Shown: positions 1-8,528 of the stretch, one piece after another
Numbering within the stretch: the first letter of the stretch is position 1
Layout of the letters: the number at the start of each line of letters is the position of its first letter
Assembly (NCBI GenBank): GCA_049616325.1
Contig: JBMZHG010000011.1
Coordinates: 1-61,364 of the forward strand
Direction of reading: 5' to 3'
DNA from: UBA11663 sp049616325
Lineage (GTDB): Bacteria; Bacteroidota; Bacteroidia; Flavobacteriales_D; Sanyastnellaceae
DNA: 61,364 nt
Translations under genes and position numbers: made by a program
The notes under the pieces: model-generated
Told to the model about the DNA's origin: nothing
What the model saw: only the letters and a program-made list of their open reading frames with translations
The model's database searches: none

Positions 1-546
1 GATGCCGCGCACGCGCATCGGTCGAGGCCGGATGTCGTCGGGGCCGACGACCACGTACAGCGTGAGGCGCGAACCAGTGTCGAGTTCGAGTTTGGAGGCC
101 AGCGGCTGCCCCACCAACACGTCCGTGTCGGTCGTGGGCAAACAACCCCGAAGCAACCCGTCCTGCACCCGTGTAACGTTGGAGGTGGAGTCGATGCCGC
201 GCACCATAACCCCTTGCAGGGCCTCTGAGGTTTCCACGATGCCAGCACGCTCGTGACGCAAGGCGACGTGTTCGACGCCAGGCACGCGGCGCAGGCTGTC
301 CAACCTCCCAGGACTCCAAACGACGCCCGCCGCCCCCGGGTCGCTGTGCGCGATTTGGACGTGGCTGTCAAACCCGATCACCAAGCTTTTGACCTCGTGC
401 TGAAAGCCCTGCACAATGGCCGCGGAAAGAATCATCAAGGCAACCCCCAGGGCCACGCCTGACGTGGCGATGCGCACCACAGGCCGAGAGTTCAATTCCC
501 GGTTGCTGCGCGCCATGCGTCGGGCCACCAACCTTTCCACGTTCAT
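1..546 (-). CDS. LolC/LolE-type ABC transporter permease, N-terminal part (cut by window edge)
   Basis: The frame is open from an ATG whose first base is 546 to the left edge, giving the first 182 residues. It begins MNVERLVARRMARSN, then has one strongly hydrophobic segment at about residues 27-48, followed by a soluble periplasmic-type region. This is the layout of FtsX/MacB-family permeases of the LolC/E branch, which extract lipoproteins from the inner membrane; the start resembles Bacteroidota members of that family. The C-terminal membrane helices lie outside the window. It is divergent from the PLP enzyme at 609. A box TACCTTTC (552-559, minus strand) lies 5 nt before the ATG. Family assignment is from N-terminal pattern only; a generic MacB-like permease is possible. 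Confidence 0.75.
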   Translation of the reverse strand, partial: MNVERLVARRMARSNRELNSRPVVRIATSGVALGVALMILSAAIVQGFQHEVKSLVIGFDSHVQIAHSDPGAAGVVWSPGRLDSLRRVPGVEHVALRHERAGIVETSEALQGVMVRGIDSTSNVTRVQDGLLRGCLPTTDTDVLVGQPLASKLELDTGSRLTLYVVVGPDDIRPRPMRVRGI

Positions 547-551
547 GGAGT

Positions 552-559
552 GAAAGGTA
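552..559 (-). promoter_or_regulatory. Putative -7 box TACCTTTC for the permease gene
   Basis: One mismatch to the Bacteroidota -7 consensus TAnnTTTG, with 5 nt to the ATG at 546. The same TACCTTTC octamer precedes the Nudix gene and the CsgG-like gene. Confidence 0.4.
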
Positions 560-595
560 AGGGCCGAGGAAGGTGGCGCGCAGGGAGGCGGGCGC

Positions 596-603
596 TACTT
601 TTG
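596..603 (+). promoter_or_regulatory. -7 box TACTTTTG for the PLP beta-synthase gene
   Basis: Perfect match to TAnnTTTG, 5 nt before the ATG at 609. This spacing leaves essentially no 5' leader and argues for 609 rather than the upstream in-frame ATG at 573, which lies before the box. Confidence 0.6.
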
Positions 604-608
604 GACGC

Positions 609-1589
609 ATGAACGTGCACGAAAACATTCTGGGGACCATTGGCAACACGCCGTTGATTCGGTTGAACGCGATTGCGGAGGACTTCCCTTGTCCGATTTG
701 GGCCAAAGTGGAGTACTTCAACCCCGGCCACAGCGTCAAGGATCGCATGGCACTTTCGATGATTGAAGCGGCCGAGGCAAGCGGAAAGCTCACGCCAGGC
801 GGAACCGTCATCGAGTGCACCTCTGGAAACACGGGCATGGGTCTTGCGCTCGCGTGCATTGTCAAAGGCTACAAGCTGATTTGCACCACCAACTGCAAGC
901 AGAGCAAGGAAAAGGTCGACGTGTTGCGCGCGATGGGGGCAGAGGTGCACGTTTGTCCTACGGCCGTGGCCCCCGATCATCCGGACAGCTACTACAGCGT
1001 GGCCGAAAAGCTCCACAACGAAATCCCCAACAGCGTGTGGTGCAACCAATACGACAACCTCGCCAACCGCGAGGCGCACTACCGCACGACGGGACCGGAG
1101 ATTTGGAAGCAAACCGAGGGCAAAATCACCCACTTCGTCGTCGGTGTCGGCACAGGTGGGACAATCAGCGGTACGGCCAAATACCTCAAGGAGCAGAATT
1201 CGGAAATCCAGATTTGGGGCATCGACTCCTATGGGTCCGTGTTCAAGAAGTACCACGAAACGGGGGAATTTGACGAAAACGAAATCTACTCCTACATCAC
1301 AGAAGGAATCGGAGAAGACATCCTGCCGGCCAACGTCGACTTCAGCCTCATTGACCACTTCGAAAAGGTGACGGACGAGGCGGGTGCACACGCAGCACGT
1401 GAACTCGCAAAGAAGGAAGGTTTGCTCATCGGATACAGCTGCGGCAGCGCCTTCCAGGGGCTACGCCAACTCAAAGACCGCCTCAAGCCAACCGACGTGC
1501 CTGTCGTGCTCTTCCACGACCACGGGTCACGTTACACCGGCAAAGTCTACAACGACGACTGGATGCGCGAGCAGGGTTGGCTCAAGTAA
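609..1589 (+). CDS. PLP-dependent cysteine synthase / cystathionine beta-synthase family protein
   Basis: Fold-type II PLP enzyme of 326 residues. The N-terminus MNVHENILGTIGNTPLIRLN is typical of the family; Lys44 in SVKDR should bind PLP, TSGNTGMG contacts the substrate and GVGTGGTISG holds the PLP phosphate. The C-terminal part (EGIGEDILP, then EGLLIGYSCGSA) looks more like the catalytic core of cystathionine beta-synthase than like CysK, and no CBS regulatory domains follow. It would use serine or O-acetylserine with homocysteine or sulfide; which one cannot be read from sequence. An in-frame ATG at 573 exists, but the promoter box at 596-603 and family alignment favour 609. It converges on the DUF2490 gene. 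Confidence 0.88.
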   Translation: MNVHENILGTIGNTPLIRLNAIAEDFPCPIWAKVEYFNPGHSVKDRMALSMIEAAEASGKLTPGGTVIECTSGNTGMGLALACIVKGYKLICTTNCKQSKEKVDVLRAMGAEVHVCPTAVAPDHPDSYYSVAEKLHNEIPNSVWCNQYDNLANREAHYRTTGPEIWKQTEGKITHFVVGVGTGGTISGTAKYLKEQNSEIQIWGIDSYGSVFKKYHETGEFDENEIYSYITEGIGEDILPANVDFSLIDHFEKVTDEAGAHAARELAKKEGLLIGYSCGSAFQGLRQLKDRLKPTDVPVVLFHDHGSRYTGKVYNDDWMREQGWLK

Positions 1590-1616
1590 GCCGACTGTTG
1601 GCTCACGAGCAGGGCG

Positions 1617-2363
1617 TCAATCCCGAAAGTCCAAATTGTGTCGAAGCCCCACGAGCAACACGTGGTTGCGTTCGGCTTCGAGTTCGCGGCCCTTGATCAA
1701 CACTTGGCGCAGGTACCCGACCTGCACAGACGTTCCGCCTTCCCACTTGCGGTTGAGTGCGACGGACATGCGGTTTTGTTGCAACAAATTCGAGACAGGG
1801 GTGTCCAAGGCGCGCAACCCGATGAAGGCCTCTTCGTAGGCCGTGACTGCCCACTCCGGGTGGTTGGGGACAGGCCACTTGACTTGCATGAAGTAGCGCG
1901 CACGATGCTGCCAACGGCTGCCTGACGAGAACTGCATGAGACGCTGCTCCAGGCGGTAGCGGTGCACCCACTTGAACTGTCCGGTGACGGATTTGATCAC
2001 CAGCTGCTGCCAAATCCGATGCTCGTCAAACGTCTCAGCAATCGGCTGTTCGCCGTAGGGGAAGCTTCGAATCCACCCGTACCCGCCCGTCACCACATGT
2101 TGGTCGTCGCGGTGCCAATCCAACCCAAACCGCAGCAACGATTGCTGCCAGTCTGCCCCCAAGCCCGTCCTACGGAACTGGTATTCCGTGTGCAGCCCGA
2201 GTTGGCGTGTCAGGCGGTGGTTGCCAAACAACATGTACCACGACATCTGCTGGTCGACGACGTCGCGCAGGTCGTCTTGGGCTTGAGCTGAGTTGGACAA
2301 CAGGATGCCCGTGGCCAACGCAAAAAGCGCCATTCGAATGGGAGAGAGGAGAGGTTGTGTCAT
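1617..2363 (-). CDS. DUF2490 family outer-membrane protein
   Basis: A 248-residue protein with a signal peptide (hydrophobic stretch ending in NSAQA at about residue 28), followed by alternating amphipathic strands rich in Trp, Tyr, Phe and Arg and ending in an aromatic-containing strand (HNLDFRD). This is the DUF2490 pattern seen widely in Bacteroidota, predicted to be a small beta barrel; no biochemical function is known. Its start is fixed by an ATG 7 nt after a perfect TAGATTTG box. It stands alone between convergent and divergent neighbours. Confidence 0.8.
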   Translation of the reverse strand: MTQPLLSPIRMALFALATGILLSNSAQAQDDLRDVVDQQMSWYMLFGNHRLTRQLGLHTEYQFRRTGLGADWQQSLLRFGLDWHRDDQHVVTGGYGWIRSFPYGEQPIAETFDEHRIWQQLVIKSVTGQFKWVHRYRLEQRLMQFSSGSRWQHRARYFMQVKWPVPNHPEWAVTAYEEAFIGLRALDTPVSNLLQQNRMSVALNRKWEGGTSVQVGYLRQVLIKGRELEAERNHVLLVGLRHNLDFRD

Positions 2364-2370
2364 CGACCCG

Positions 2371-2378
2371 CAAATCTA
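2371..2378 (-). promoter_or_regulatory. -7 box TAGATTTG for the DUF2490 gene
   Basis: Perfect TAnnTTTG match 7 nt upstream of the ATG at 2363. A TTG at 2402-2404 (minus strand), 23 bp upstream, could be the -33 element. Confidence 0.55.
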
Positions 2379-2431
2379 AACTTGCCTCTCGTCAGGGTTG
2401 GCAACCTGAGGCACAACCTGCCACGAAATGA

Positions 2432-3712
2432 TCAGGCCTTGGCGAACGCCCGAACTGTCTTCACGATGATGGCAATGCAATCCTCAAGCTGTTCGGCCGT
2501 CATGACGAGGGGAGGTGCGAACCGAATGATGTTGCCGTGGGTGGGCTTGGCGAGCAGGCCGTTGTCCTTCAACGCCACGCACAAATCCCAGGCCGTGCTG
2601 CTGTCGGGCGTGTCGTTGATGAGCACGGCGTTGAGCAGACCACGTCCCCGCACCGACTTCAGGAGCGGGCTTTCGTCCACGAGTTCTTGCATGGCTTCGC
2701 GGAAGCGGGCACCGAGGGCGCGGGCGTTTTGGGCCAGCTTTTCGTCGGATACCACCGCGAGTGCTTCGGTGGCGACGACGCCGGCGACGGGGTTGCCCCC
2801 AAACGTCGATCCGTGTTGCCCCGGGTGAATCACGCCCATCACCGCGTCGTCTGCGAGCACGGCCGAGACGGGGTAGGCGCCACCGCTTATGGCCTTGCCG
2901 AGGATGAGCAGGTCGGCCTTCACGTACGTCGATTGACGCTCGCACTTGGCCTCGCAGGTGCAATTGCCGCAGGTGGCGAGCAGGGCACCGGTGCGGGCAA
3001 TGCCGGTTTGGACTTCGTCGGCCATGAAGAGCACGTTCGCCGCCTTGCAGAGCGCGTGCGCCTCTCGGATGTAGTCGTCCGCAGGGACGTTCACTCCGGC
3101 CTCGCCTTGGATGGGCTCCACGAGGAATCCGGCCACGTTGGGGTCCTTCAGTGCGGCGGCGAGGGTCTCGAGGTCGTTGTAGGGGATGACTTCGAAGCCG
3201 GGGGTGTAGGGCCCAAATCCGCCCGTGCTGTCCGGATCCGTCGAGAACGAAACGATGGTCGTCGTGCGGCCGTGGAAGTTCTCGGAACACGTGATGATTT
3301 TGGCGGCACCGGCAGGCACCCCCTTGACGTCGTAGGCCCACTTCCGCGCGATTTTAATGGCGGTCTCAACCGCTTCCGCGCCAGTGTTCATCGGCAGAAC
3401 CTTGTCGTAACCGAAGTACTCGGTCAGATACTTCTCGTACGGCCCGAGGACACTGTTGTAGAAGGCGCGGGAGGTGAGCGTGAGCTTGGCGGTTTGGTCT
3501 TGCATCGCCTTCACGATGCGCGGGTGGCAATGCCCTTGGTTCACGGCGCTGTAGGCGCTCAGGAAGTCGAAGTACTTTTTGCCTTCGACGTCCCATACGT
3601 GTACGCCTTCACCGCGGTCAAGGACGACCGGGAGGGGGTGGTAGTTGTGGGCGCCGTGGGCATCTTCGAGGGCCATCAAGTCGGCCGAACTGAGCGTTGC
3701 GTTCGTGTTCAT
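2432..3712 (-). CDS. rocD: Ornithine aminotransferase
   Basis: Class III PLP aminotransferase of 426 residues that would convert ornithine and 2-oxoglutarate to glutamate semialdehyde and glutamate. Visible landmarks: NTGAEAVETAIK near residue 110, DEVQTG at 232-237, PLP lysine K273 in LGKAISGGAYPVSAV, and HGSTFGGNP. This combination is specific to ornithine aminotransferase. Between DEVQTG and the PLP lysine there is an insertion with four cysteines (C248, C251, C253, C257), absent from the eukaryotic enzyme as I know it but, from memory, present in Bacteroidota homologues. The ATG at 3712 is preferred over longer in-frame starts because the upstream extension has no homology and crosses into ndk. 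A TATTTTCG box lies 4 nt upstream. Confidence 0.93.
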   Translation of the reverse strand: MNTNATLSSADLMALEDAHGAHNYHPLPVVLDRGEGVHVWDVEGKKYFDFLSAYSAVNQGHCHPRIVKAMQDQTAKLTLTSRAFYNSVLGPYEKYLTEYFGYDKVLPMNTGAEAVETAIKIARKWAYDVKGVPAGAAKIITCSENFHGRTTTIVSFSTDPDSTGGFGPYTPGFEVIPYNDLETLAAALKDPNVAGFLVEPIQGEAGVNVPADDYIREAHALCKAANVLFMADEVQTGIARTGALLATCGNCTCEAKCERQSTYVKADLLILGKAISGGAYPVSAVLADDAVMGVIHPGQHGSTFGGNPVAGVVATEALAVVSDEKLAQNARALGARFREAMQELVDESPLLKSVRGRGLLNAVLINDTPDSSTAWDLCVALKDNGLLAKPTHGNIIRFAPPLVMTAEQLEDCIAIIVKTVRAFAKA

Positions 3713-3716
3713 GCCA

Positions 3717-3724
3717 CGAAAATA
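3717..3724 (-). promoter_or_regulatory. Putative -7 box TATTTTCG for rocD
   Basis: One mismatch (T to C at position 7) to TAnnTTTG, exactly 4 nt before the ATG. The C variant recurs before panB, the helicase gene and the gene at 38778. Confidence 0.45.
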
Positions 3725-3769
3725 GGGCGGGACTTGGCCTCCCTCCGTCGACATCCATGACTCTCGATG

Positions 3770-3777
3770 TACTTTTG
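3770..3777 (+). promoter_or_regulatory. -7 box TACTTTTG for ndk
   Basis: Perfect match, 34 nt upstream of the ndk ATG, so this gene would have a conventional short leader. Confidence 0.55.
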
Positions 3778-3811
3778 CATCCCAAAACCTAAGACAACCA
3801 ATTTTTTCCCC

Positions 3812-4231
3812 ATGGCGACCAACCGCACTTTCACCATGATTAAGCCCGACGCAACGGGCGCTGGCAACACTGGAAAGATCATTGACCGCATCATCGGTGC
3901 TGGTTTCACCATCAAAGCGATGAAGTGGACCCGCTTGAGCATGGACGATGCTGCTGCGTTCTACGCGGTGCACAAGGAGCGTCCCTTCTTTGGCGAACTC
4001 ACGGAGTACATGACGTCGGCTCCCATCGTGGCAGCCATCCTTGAGAAGGACAATGCCGTGGCAGACTTCCGCACCTTGATCGGTGCAACCAACCCCGCAG
4101 AGGCTGCTCCTGGCACCATCCGTGCGGACTTCGCTGAGAGCATCGCGGCCAACGCAGTGCACGGCTCTGACAGCGACGAAAACGCCGCCATCGAAGGCGC
4201 GTTCTTTTTCAGCACCCGGGAGCTCGCATAA
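3812..4231 (+). CDS. ndk: Nucleoside diphosphate kinase
   Basis: A 139-residue NDK that moves the gamma-phosphate from ATP to other NDPs through a phosphohistidine. The N-terminal MATNRTFTMIKPDA carries the nucleotide-binding lysine, and H117 in NAVHGSDSDENA is the catalytic histidine. Length and motifs are complete. An in-frame ATG at 3767 is rejected because it overlaps the promoter box. Monocistronic: a strong hairpin follows at 4253-4283. Confidence 0.95.
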   Translation: MATNRTFTMIKPDATGAGNTGKIIDRIIGAGFTIKAMKWTRLSMDDAAAFYAVHKERPFFGELTEYMTSAPIVAAILEKDNAVADFRTLIGATNPAEAAPGTIRADFAESIAANAVHGSDSDENAAIEGAFFFSTRELA

Positions 4232-4252
4232 GCACAGTCGTCACGCGACTTG

Positions 4253-4283
4253 AAAAAAGGCCATCCTTGGGTGGCCTTTTTTG
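4253..4283 (+). terminator. Bidirectional rho-independent terminator
   Basis: AAAAAAGGCCA pairs with TGGCCTTTTTT around a short loop. The A-tract on one side and T-tract on the other allow termination of ndk and of the convergent helicase gene. Confidence 0.85.
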
Positions 4284-4323
4284 TGCCCATTTACGGGACT
4301 GAAGGGTGTCTCATGGCGCCAGA

Positions 4324-5793
4324 TCAGTCGAAGAACACGTCCGCGAAATTCAGCAGGTAAAGTTCGCTTTCGGCGCGCGTCAAGGCGGTGTAGAGCCACC
4401 GCAACCATTCAAGGTCGACGCGATCCTCGGTCATGTAGCCTTGGTCGACGACCACCGCCGGCCATTGTCCACCTTGGCTTTTGTGGCAGGTGAGGGCGTA
4501 CGCGAACTTAACCTGAAGGGCTTGGTAACACGGGTCGGAGTTGGTGGCTTCGTGGATTTTGGACTTGCTGCCGAGGTGGGTGTGGTCGGCGCTGACCGCG
4601 TCGTAAAGTGCTTGACGTTCTGCCCGAGGCTGTGAGGCCCGTTCGGAGGCGAGGACACTGAGGTTGATGTGGACGGAAAAGCTCGGGTAGTCGGGGACGT
4701 CCGCCAAGCGCACCTCTGCTTCGGCAAACGGTGTGCCGTACCGCTCGAACCGCGACAGGATGCGGTCCACGATGAGGGTGTCTCCGTTGGCAATCAAGTT
4801 GGTCGGAAGCTCTTCGTGGTCCGCGAGCCAATGGTAGTTGTTGGCGACGACCATGAGGCGGTCTCCTGCATTGAGCTCATCCTCTTGCCACAGCACCCGA
4901 GCCCGAATCTGCTGGTTGAACTGCACGGCGCGTTTGTTGGAACGCGTGATGACCACCAGCTTGTCCTCGCCGTGCTTGGCATGCAGGTCGACGAGCAGGT
5001 CTTCCAGGTCTTGCCCCAACACTCGAGTCATCCCCGGACCCACTTCGAATCGTGGCAACGGAATTGGACCGTGGGGTTCTGCCAGCGCCATGGACATGCG
5101 CAGATCGTGCGCGTTGCTGAGGATGGCGCTGTCGAGTTCCTGACGAACCACGTCGTGAAGCGTCACTTCCGCCAGGGTTAGGTCGTAAGCGTCGCGGAGT
5201 TTGGGCCCCTGGAGTGCCGGGCTCTCAGAGGCGCCGACGGGGGGCAACTGCGCGTCGTCGCCGATCAACATCAGCCTGCAGCCCTGGCCCGAATACACGA
5301 ATTCCACGAGGTCGTCGAGCAGGCTTCGGTACTGGAATCCGCCCGAAGGCAGACCGCCTCCGTCCCCAATCATGGATGCTTCGTCCACAATGAACAAGGT
5401 GTCCGTACGCCGGTTGGGCATCAGTCCGTAGGCTGTTCCGCCTTCGGGTTTGCGCTTTGGACGGTAGATGTGCCGGTGGATGGTCGACGCGTCTTGCCCT
5501 GCGTGGCGCGCCAACACCTTGGCGGCCCGTCCGGTCGGAGCGAGGAGGACGCACCTCTGACGTGCGTCACGCAACGTACGTACCACCGCACCGACGGCCG
5601 TCGTTTTTCCTGTTCCGGCATACCCTCTCAGTACGAGCGCACAACGGGGTTTTTCCGAGACGATGAACCGCGACCACACGTACGCAAAACGCTCCTGGCT
5701 TTCCGTCGGATCGAACGGAATTTGGCCGAGCAACCGAGACTCGAGTTCAGCGGCGCGCTTGGAGGTGTTGGTGGTGGCAGAAGGATGGGGCAT
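4324..5793 (-). CDS. RecD-like superfamily 1 DNA helicase (AAA / UvrD_C_2)
   Basis: Protein of 489 residues with Walker A GYAGTGKTT at 57-65, Walker B FIVDEASMI at about 135-143, and a C-terminal TCHKSQGGQW motif characteristic of the UvrD_C_2 end of RecD/Pif1-like helicases. It lacks the N-terminal domains of RecD2 and RecB partners, so it is the short stand-alone form common in Bacteroidota, annotated as ATP-dependent endonuclease or RecD-like helicase. Role in DNA repair or recombination is inferred. It converges on ndk across a shared terminator. A TACCTTCG box lies 11 nt upstream of the start. Confidence 0.85.
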   Translation of the reverse strand: MPHPSATTNTSKRAAELESRLLGQIPFDPTESQERFAYVWSRFIVSEKPRCALVLRGYAGTGKTTAVGAVVRTLRDARQRCVLLAPTGRAAKVLARHAGQDASTIHRHIYRPKRKPEGGTAYGLMPNRRTDTLFIVDEASMIGDGGGLPSGGFQYRSLLDDLVEFVYSGQGCRLMLIGDDAQLPPVGASESPALQGPKLRDAYDLTLAEVTLHDVVRQELDSAILSNAHDLRMSMALAEPHGPIPLPRFEVGPGMTRVLGQDLEDLLVDLHAKHGEDKLVVITRSNKRAVQFNQQIRARVLWQEDELNAGDRLMVVANNYHWLADHEELPTNLIANGDTLIVDRILSRFERYGTPFAEAEVRLADVPDYPSFSVHINLSVLASERASQPRAERQALYDAVSADHTHLGSKSKIHEATNSDPCYQALQVKFAYALTCHKSQGGQWPAVVVDQGYMTEDRVDLEWLRWLYTALTRAESELYLLNFADVFFD

Positions 5794-5804
5794 GATTGGG
5801 CCTT

Positions 5805-5812
5805 CGAAGGTA
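5805..5812 (-). promoter_or_regulatory. Putative -7 box TACCTTCG for the helicase gene
   Basis: One mismatch to TAnnTTTG, 11 nt from the ATG at 5793. Confidence 0.35.
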
Positions 5813-5846
5813 GGTCGCGAGGCGTTGCAGGCTGAGTTCCATGTTG

Positions 5847-5854
5847 TAGTTTTG
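5847..5854 (+). promoter_or_regulatory. -7 box TAGTTTTG for the 5880-9958 gene run
   Basis: Perfect match, 25 nt before the ATG at 5880, with TTG at 5825-5827 (19 bp upstream) as a plausible -33 element. It likely drives the whole run through the gene ending at 9958. Confidence 0.6.
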
Positions 5855-5879
5855 GAACCGCAAACACGCGATTCGCACC

Positions 5880-6761
5880 ATGGAAAAGTTCTTGAACGAA
5901 ATCAACAAGTACGTCATCAGCATTTTGCTGTTTCTGGGAGGCTTTGGCTTTTTGGTCAAATACCTAAGTGGCGACGCACTCGAAAGCCAGCCTTTGGCCA
6001 TGTTGTACGCTTCCCTCGCCATGCTGGCGGTGGGCGTCCTTGTGATGCCGACGGTGCTTGAAAAACTCGACCAGAAGAATTACAAAGTTGTGCTGGCCGT
6101 GGGTGCTTTGGCTGCCGCAGGTTTGGCCTATTCTGTTTTCTACTCTGTGGACGAGGAAATCCGCTTTCAAGAAACCCAACAGCGGGTGAACGCGACGACC
6201 GTTCAGCGCCTGAAAGACATTCGATCGGCGCAAGAGTCGCACCTCGCCGTGTACGGTACGTTTGCCGAGACGTTCGACAGCCTGATCAAATTCGTTCAGG
6301 CTCCTGTGGTTCCTGTGGAATTCAACATGGGTTCCTTCCACGACACCCTTCCCGAGGCGCAAAGCCACGAAGAGGGGTATGTCATTAAGCGCGCCCAAAT
6401 CGCAGAAATCGCCGAAGAAATTGGCATGGCCGAGAAGGAGTTGCTCGATTTGATTTCCTCTGACCTGAGCCCTTACAAGGTGCGCGACACGCTGTACACG
6501 TCGTTTTTCGCGGAGAATTTTGATCCCGCGGTTCGGTCGGCGCAACGCTTGCCACATGTCAGCCTCGATTCCCTCCCCTTCAATCCTTACACGGGAGAAC
6601 GCTTCCTCATGAAAACGGGAGCGGTCGAAGTTGGCCGCGTATGGCAGCCGACCATCCTTGTTCAGGACCCCACTCCGTTTGGGCGAGACAAGGTCAAAAA
6701 GGACACGTTGCGTTTCGGGTCGTTGATGGAAGCACACCGGGACGGAAACTGGAGAAACTGA
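5880..6761 (+). CDS. Conserved membrane-anchored protein of unknown function
   Basis: A 293-residue protein with three hydrophobic segments near the N-terminus (about residues 10-28, 38-58 and 70-88) and a hydrophilic C-terminal two-thirds. The soluble part (from about residue 100, QRVNATTVQRLKDIRSAQES) starts with a helix resembling the post-membrane region of pseudopilin-like or envelope-attached proteins, and shows no catalytic motif I recognise. It is first in a tightly spaced run with DUF3822, rsmD and coaD; from memory this association with DUF3822 is conserved in Bacteroidota. Function unknown. Confidence 0.75.
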   Translation: MEKFLNEINKYVISILLFLGGFGFLVKYLSGDALESQPLAMLYASLAMLAVGVLVMPTVLEKLDQKNYKVVLAVGALAAAGLAYSVFYSVDEEIRFQETQQRVNATTVQRLKDIRSAQESHLAVYGTFAETFDSLIKFVQAPVVPVEFNMGSFHDTLPEAQSHEEGYVIKRAQIAEIAEEIGMAEKELLDLISSDLSPYKVRDTLYTSFFAENFDPAVRSAQRLPHVSLDSLPFNPYTGERFLMKTGAVEVGRVWQPTILVQDPTPFGRDKVKKDTLRFGSLMEAHRDGNWRN

Positions 6762-6768
6762 TTGTTTG

Positions 6769-7530
6769 GTGAGCCGTCTCGCTTTGGTTTGGGATGGCAC
6801 GTGGTTGACTTGGACCGCGTTCAACGGACCGTCGGATGTCGGGCGTCGAGAAATCTCGCGCGCAGACATGGTTCCTGAAGTCCTTCGTGCGTTGCGCAAC
6901 CAAGTGGGGGCGGGTGCGGATGTGATTCACGCGGAATGGGGCGTGCCGGCCACGGCGATGCCTTCGTCCCTCCTTTCCGAGCCTGCCCGTGCCGAGGTCG
7001 TGCAGCCGTGGTTCACCCTTCACCACGGTTTTTTGCCCAGCGGACACCGTCTCCAGGTGGACGTGTTGGCGGACGTGGCCGATGAACCTTGCTTGGCCGT
7101 CGCCACATCGGGGACTTGGCAAGCAGCCGTGTCCTCGCTTTTTCCTCAAGCCCGCCACGTTTCGGTAGTTCAGGCACTGCTCCACGACGCGATTCAGTGG
7201 AACCGAAGTGAGCCCTCCCCGCATTGGACGTTCCGTGTGGATGCCAGGGCGGAAGGCGCCGTGCTTGTTGCGGCGAGTGGCGAGGCGCTCCAGTGGGTGC
7301 ATCATTTGCCCAAGGGAAGCACCTCCGAAGATCTGCTCTACGCGATGGTCAATGCGGTCCACCGTTCTGGAGGCGACGTCAACGCTTCTCGCGTGATGTG
7401 GTCAGGAACGAGCGATTTGACGGCCGGGTGGGACCGGTTCTTGGCCGTTCATTCCGCCGAGAATCGTGTGCAAGAGGACAAGCTGCTGTCTTGGCGCCCG
7501 CTCCTTGAATCCATGAACGCATGCGGATAA
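6769..7530 (+). CDS. DUF3822 family protein
   Basis: A 253-residue protein matching the size, N-terminal pattern (SRLALVWDGTWLTW) and location of DUF3822, an ASKHA-like fold family of unknown function that sits directly before rsmD in Bacteroidota. The start is uncertain: GTG at 6769 is preferred; TTG at 6766 is the only nearby alternative. It begins 7 nt after the upstream stop and overlaps rsmD by 10 nt, so the genes are probably translationally coupled. Family call is from context plus length, hence moderate confidence. Confidence 0.7.
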   Translation: MSRLALVWDGTWLTWTAFNGPSDVGRREISRADMVPEVLRALRNQVGAGADVIHAEWGVPATAMPSSLLSEPARAEVVQPWFTLHHGFLPSGHRLQVDVLADVADEPCLAVATSGTWQAAVSSLFPQARHVSVVQALLHDAIQWNRSEPSPHWTFRVDARAEGAVLVAASGEALQWVHHLPKGSTSEDLLYAMVNAVHRSGGDVNASRVMWSGTSDLTAGWDRFLAVHSAENRVQEDKLLSWRPLLESMNACG

Positions 7531-8057
7531 CGGGAGGAGAGTGGCGCGGGCGACGATTGCCCGAGCTGAAGGGCTTCAAGGGGCGTCCCACCACGGATTT
7601 TGGGCGAGAAGGCCTGTTCAATTTGTTGTCGTCGCGAGTCGACTTCGACGGTGTGCATGTCCTGGACCTCTTTGCAGGAACGGGCATGGTTTCCATTGAA
7701 TTTTTGAGCCGTGGCGCCGCTTCGGTCACGTCGGTAGAGCTCGCGCCGAAGGCGTGCAGGTTCGCCGCCAGCCAAGCGGCCAACCTCGGCAGCGACGACC
7801 TGCACCCCGTGTGCGCGGACGTTTGGGGGTTTTTGAACAAGCCGCTCACCCAATTCGACGTGGTCTTCGCGGATCCTCCCTACGACATGCCCAAGCTCGA
7901 GACCTTGCCTGACGTGGTGCGCGAATCTGGGGTGGTGGCGAAAGGAGGGTGGTTCATCCTCGAACACGGCGAACGGGTCGACGTCTCAGACCGTTCCGGC
8001 CACGTCTTGTCGCGCAAATACGGCCACGTCCATTTTAGTTTGTTTACCTTCGACTGA
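7521..8057 (+). CDS. rsmD: 16S rRNA (guanine(966)-N(2))-methyltransferase
   Basis: A 178-residue Rossmann methyltransferase. N-terminal MRITGGEWRGRRL with GRPTTDFGREGLFN is the RsmD signature for rRNA binding, LDLFAGTGMVSIE near residue 48 binds SAM, and DPPY at 118-121 is the catalytic N6/N2-methylase motif. It would methylate G966 of 16S rRNA during 30S assembly. It starts inside the DUF3822 gene and ends one base before the coaD ATG. Confidence 0.93.
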   Translation: MRITGGEWRGRRLPELKGFKGRPTTDFGREGLFNLLSSRVDFDGVHVLDLFAGTGMVSIEFLSRGAASVTSVELAPKACRFAASQAANLGSDDLHPVCADVWGFLNKPLTQFDVVFADPPYDMPKLETLPDVVRESGVVAKGGWFILEHGERVDVSDRSGHVLSRKYGHVHFSLFTFD

Positions 8058-8528
8058 ATGCGGATTGCTCTGTTCCCAGGGTCGTTTGACCCCGTCACTC
8101 GAGGCCACGAAAACGTGGTGCGTCGTGCTGTTCCCATGTTCGATCAAATCGTTGTGGCCGTCGGCCGACACGGGTCCAAAAAGGGCATGTTTTCCATCGA
8201 GGACCGCGTGGCAATGCTGAAAGCGACATTTGCAGATTGCCCCACCGTTCGAGTCGAATCGTACGAAGGCCTGACCGCAGAGTTTTGCAAAAAAGTCGGG
8301 GCCCAGGTTCAATTGCGTGGCGTCCGCAATGCCGTGGATTTGAGCTACGAACAGACCTTGGCCCAAATGACGCGCGCCATGCATCCTGAACTGGACACCG
8401 TGGTCTTGCTCACCGACCCGGAATTCGCTCCCATCCATTCCACGGTGGTGCGCGACGTGCTGTCGCACGGAGGTGACGCCTCGTCGTTCGTGCCTGAGGC
8501 GATTCTGCCATTCCTCGCTCGTTCATGA
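8058..8528 (+). CDS. coaD: Pantetheine-phosphate adenylyltransferase
   Basis: A 156-residue nucleotidyltransferase for the fourth step of CoA synthesis. GSFDPVTRGH at 8-17 is the (T/H)xGH ATP-binding motif, RGVRNAVDLSYE corresponds to the conserved RGLR-x-DxxYE segment, and IHSTVVRDV near residue 130 corresponds to the ISSTxxR loop. Complete length. It follows rsmD without a gap and overlaps the next gene by 4 nt, so all are probably cotranscribed. Confidence 0.95.
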   Translation: MRIALFPGSFDPVTRGHENVVRRAVPMFDQIVVAVGRHGSKKGMFSIEDRVAMLKATFADCPTVRVESYEGLTAEFCKKVGAQVQLRGVRNAVDLSYEQTLAQMTRAMHPELDTVVLLTDPEFAPIHSTVVRDVLSHGGDASSFVPEAILPFLARS

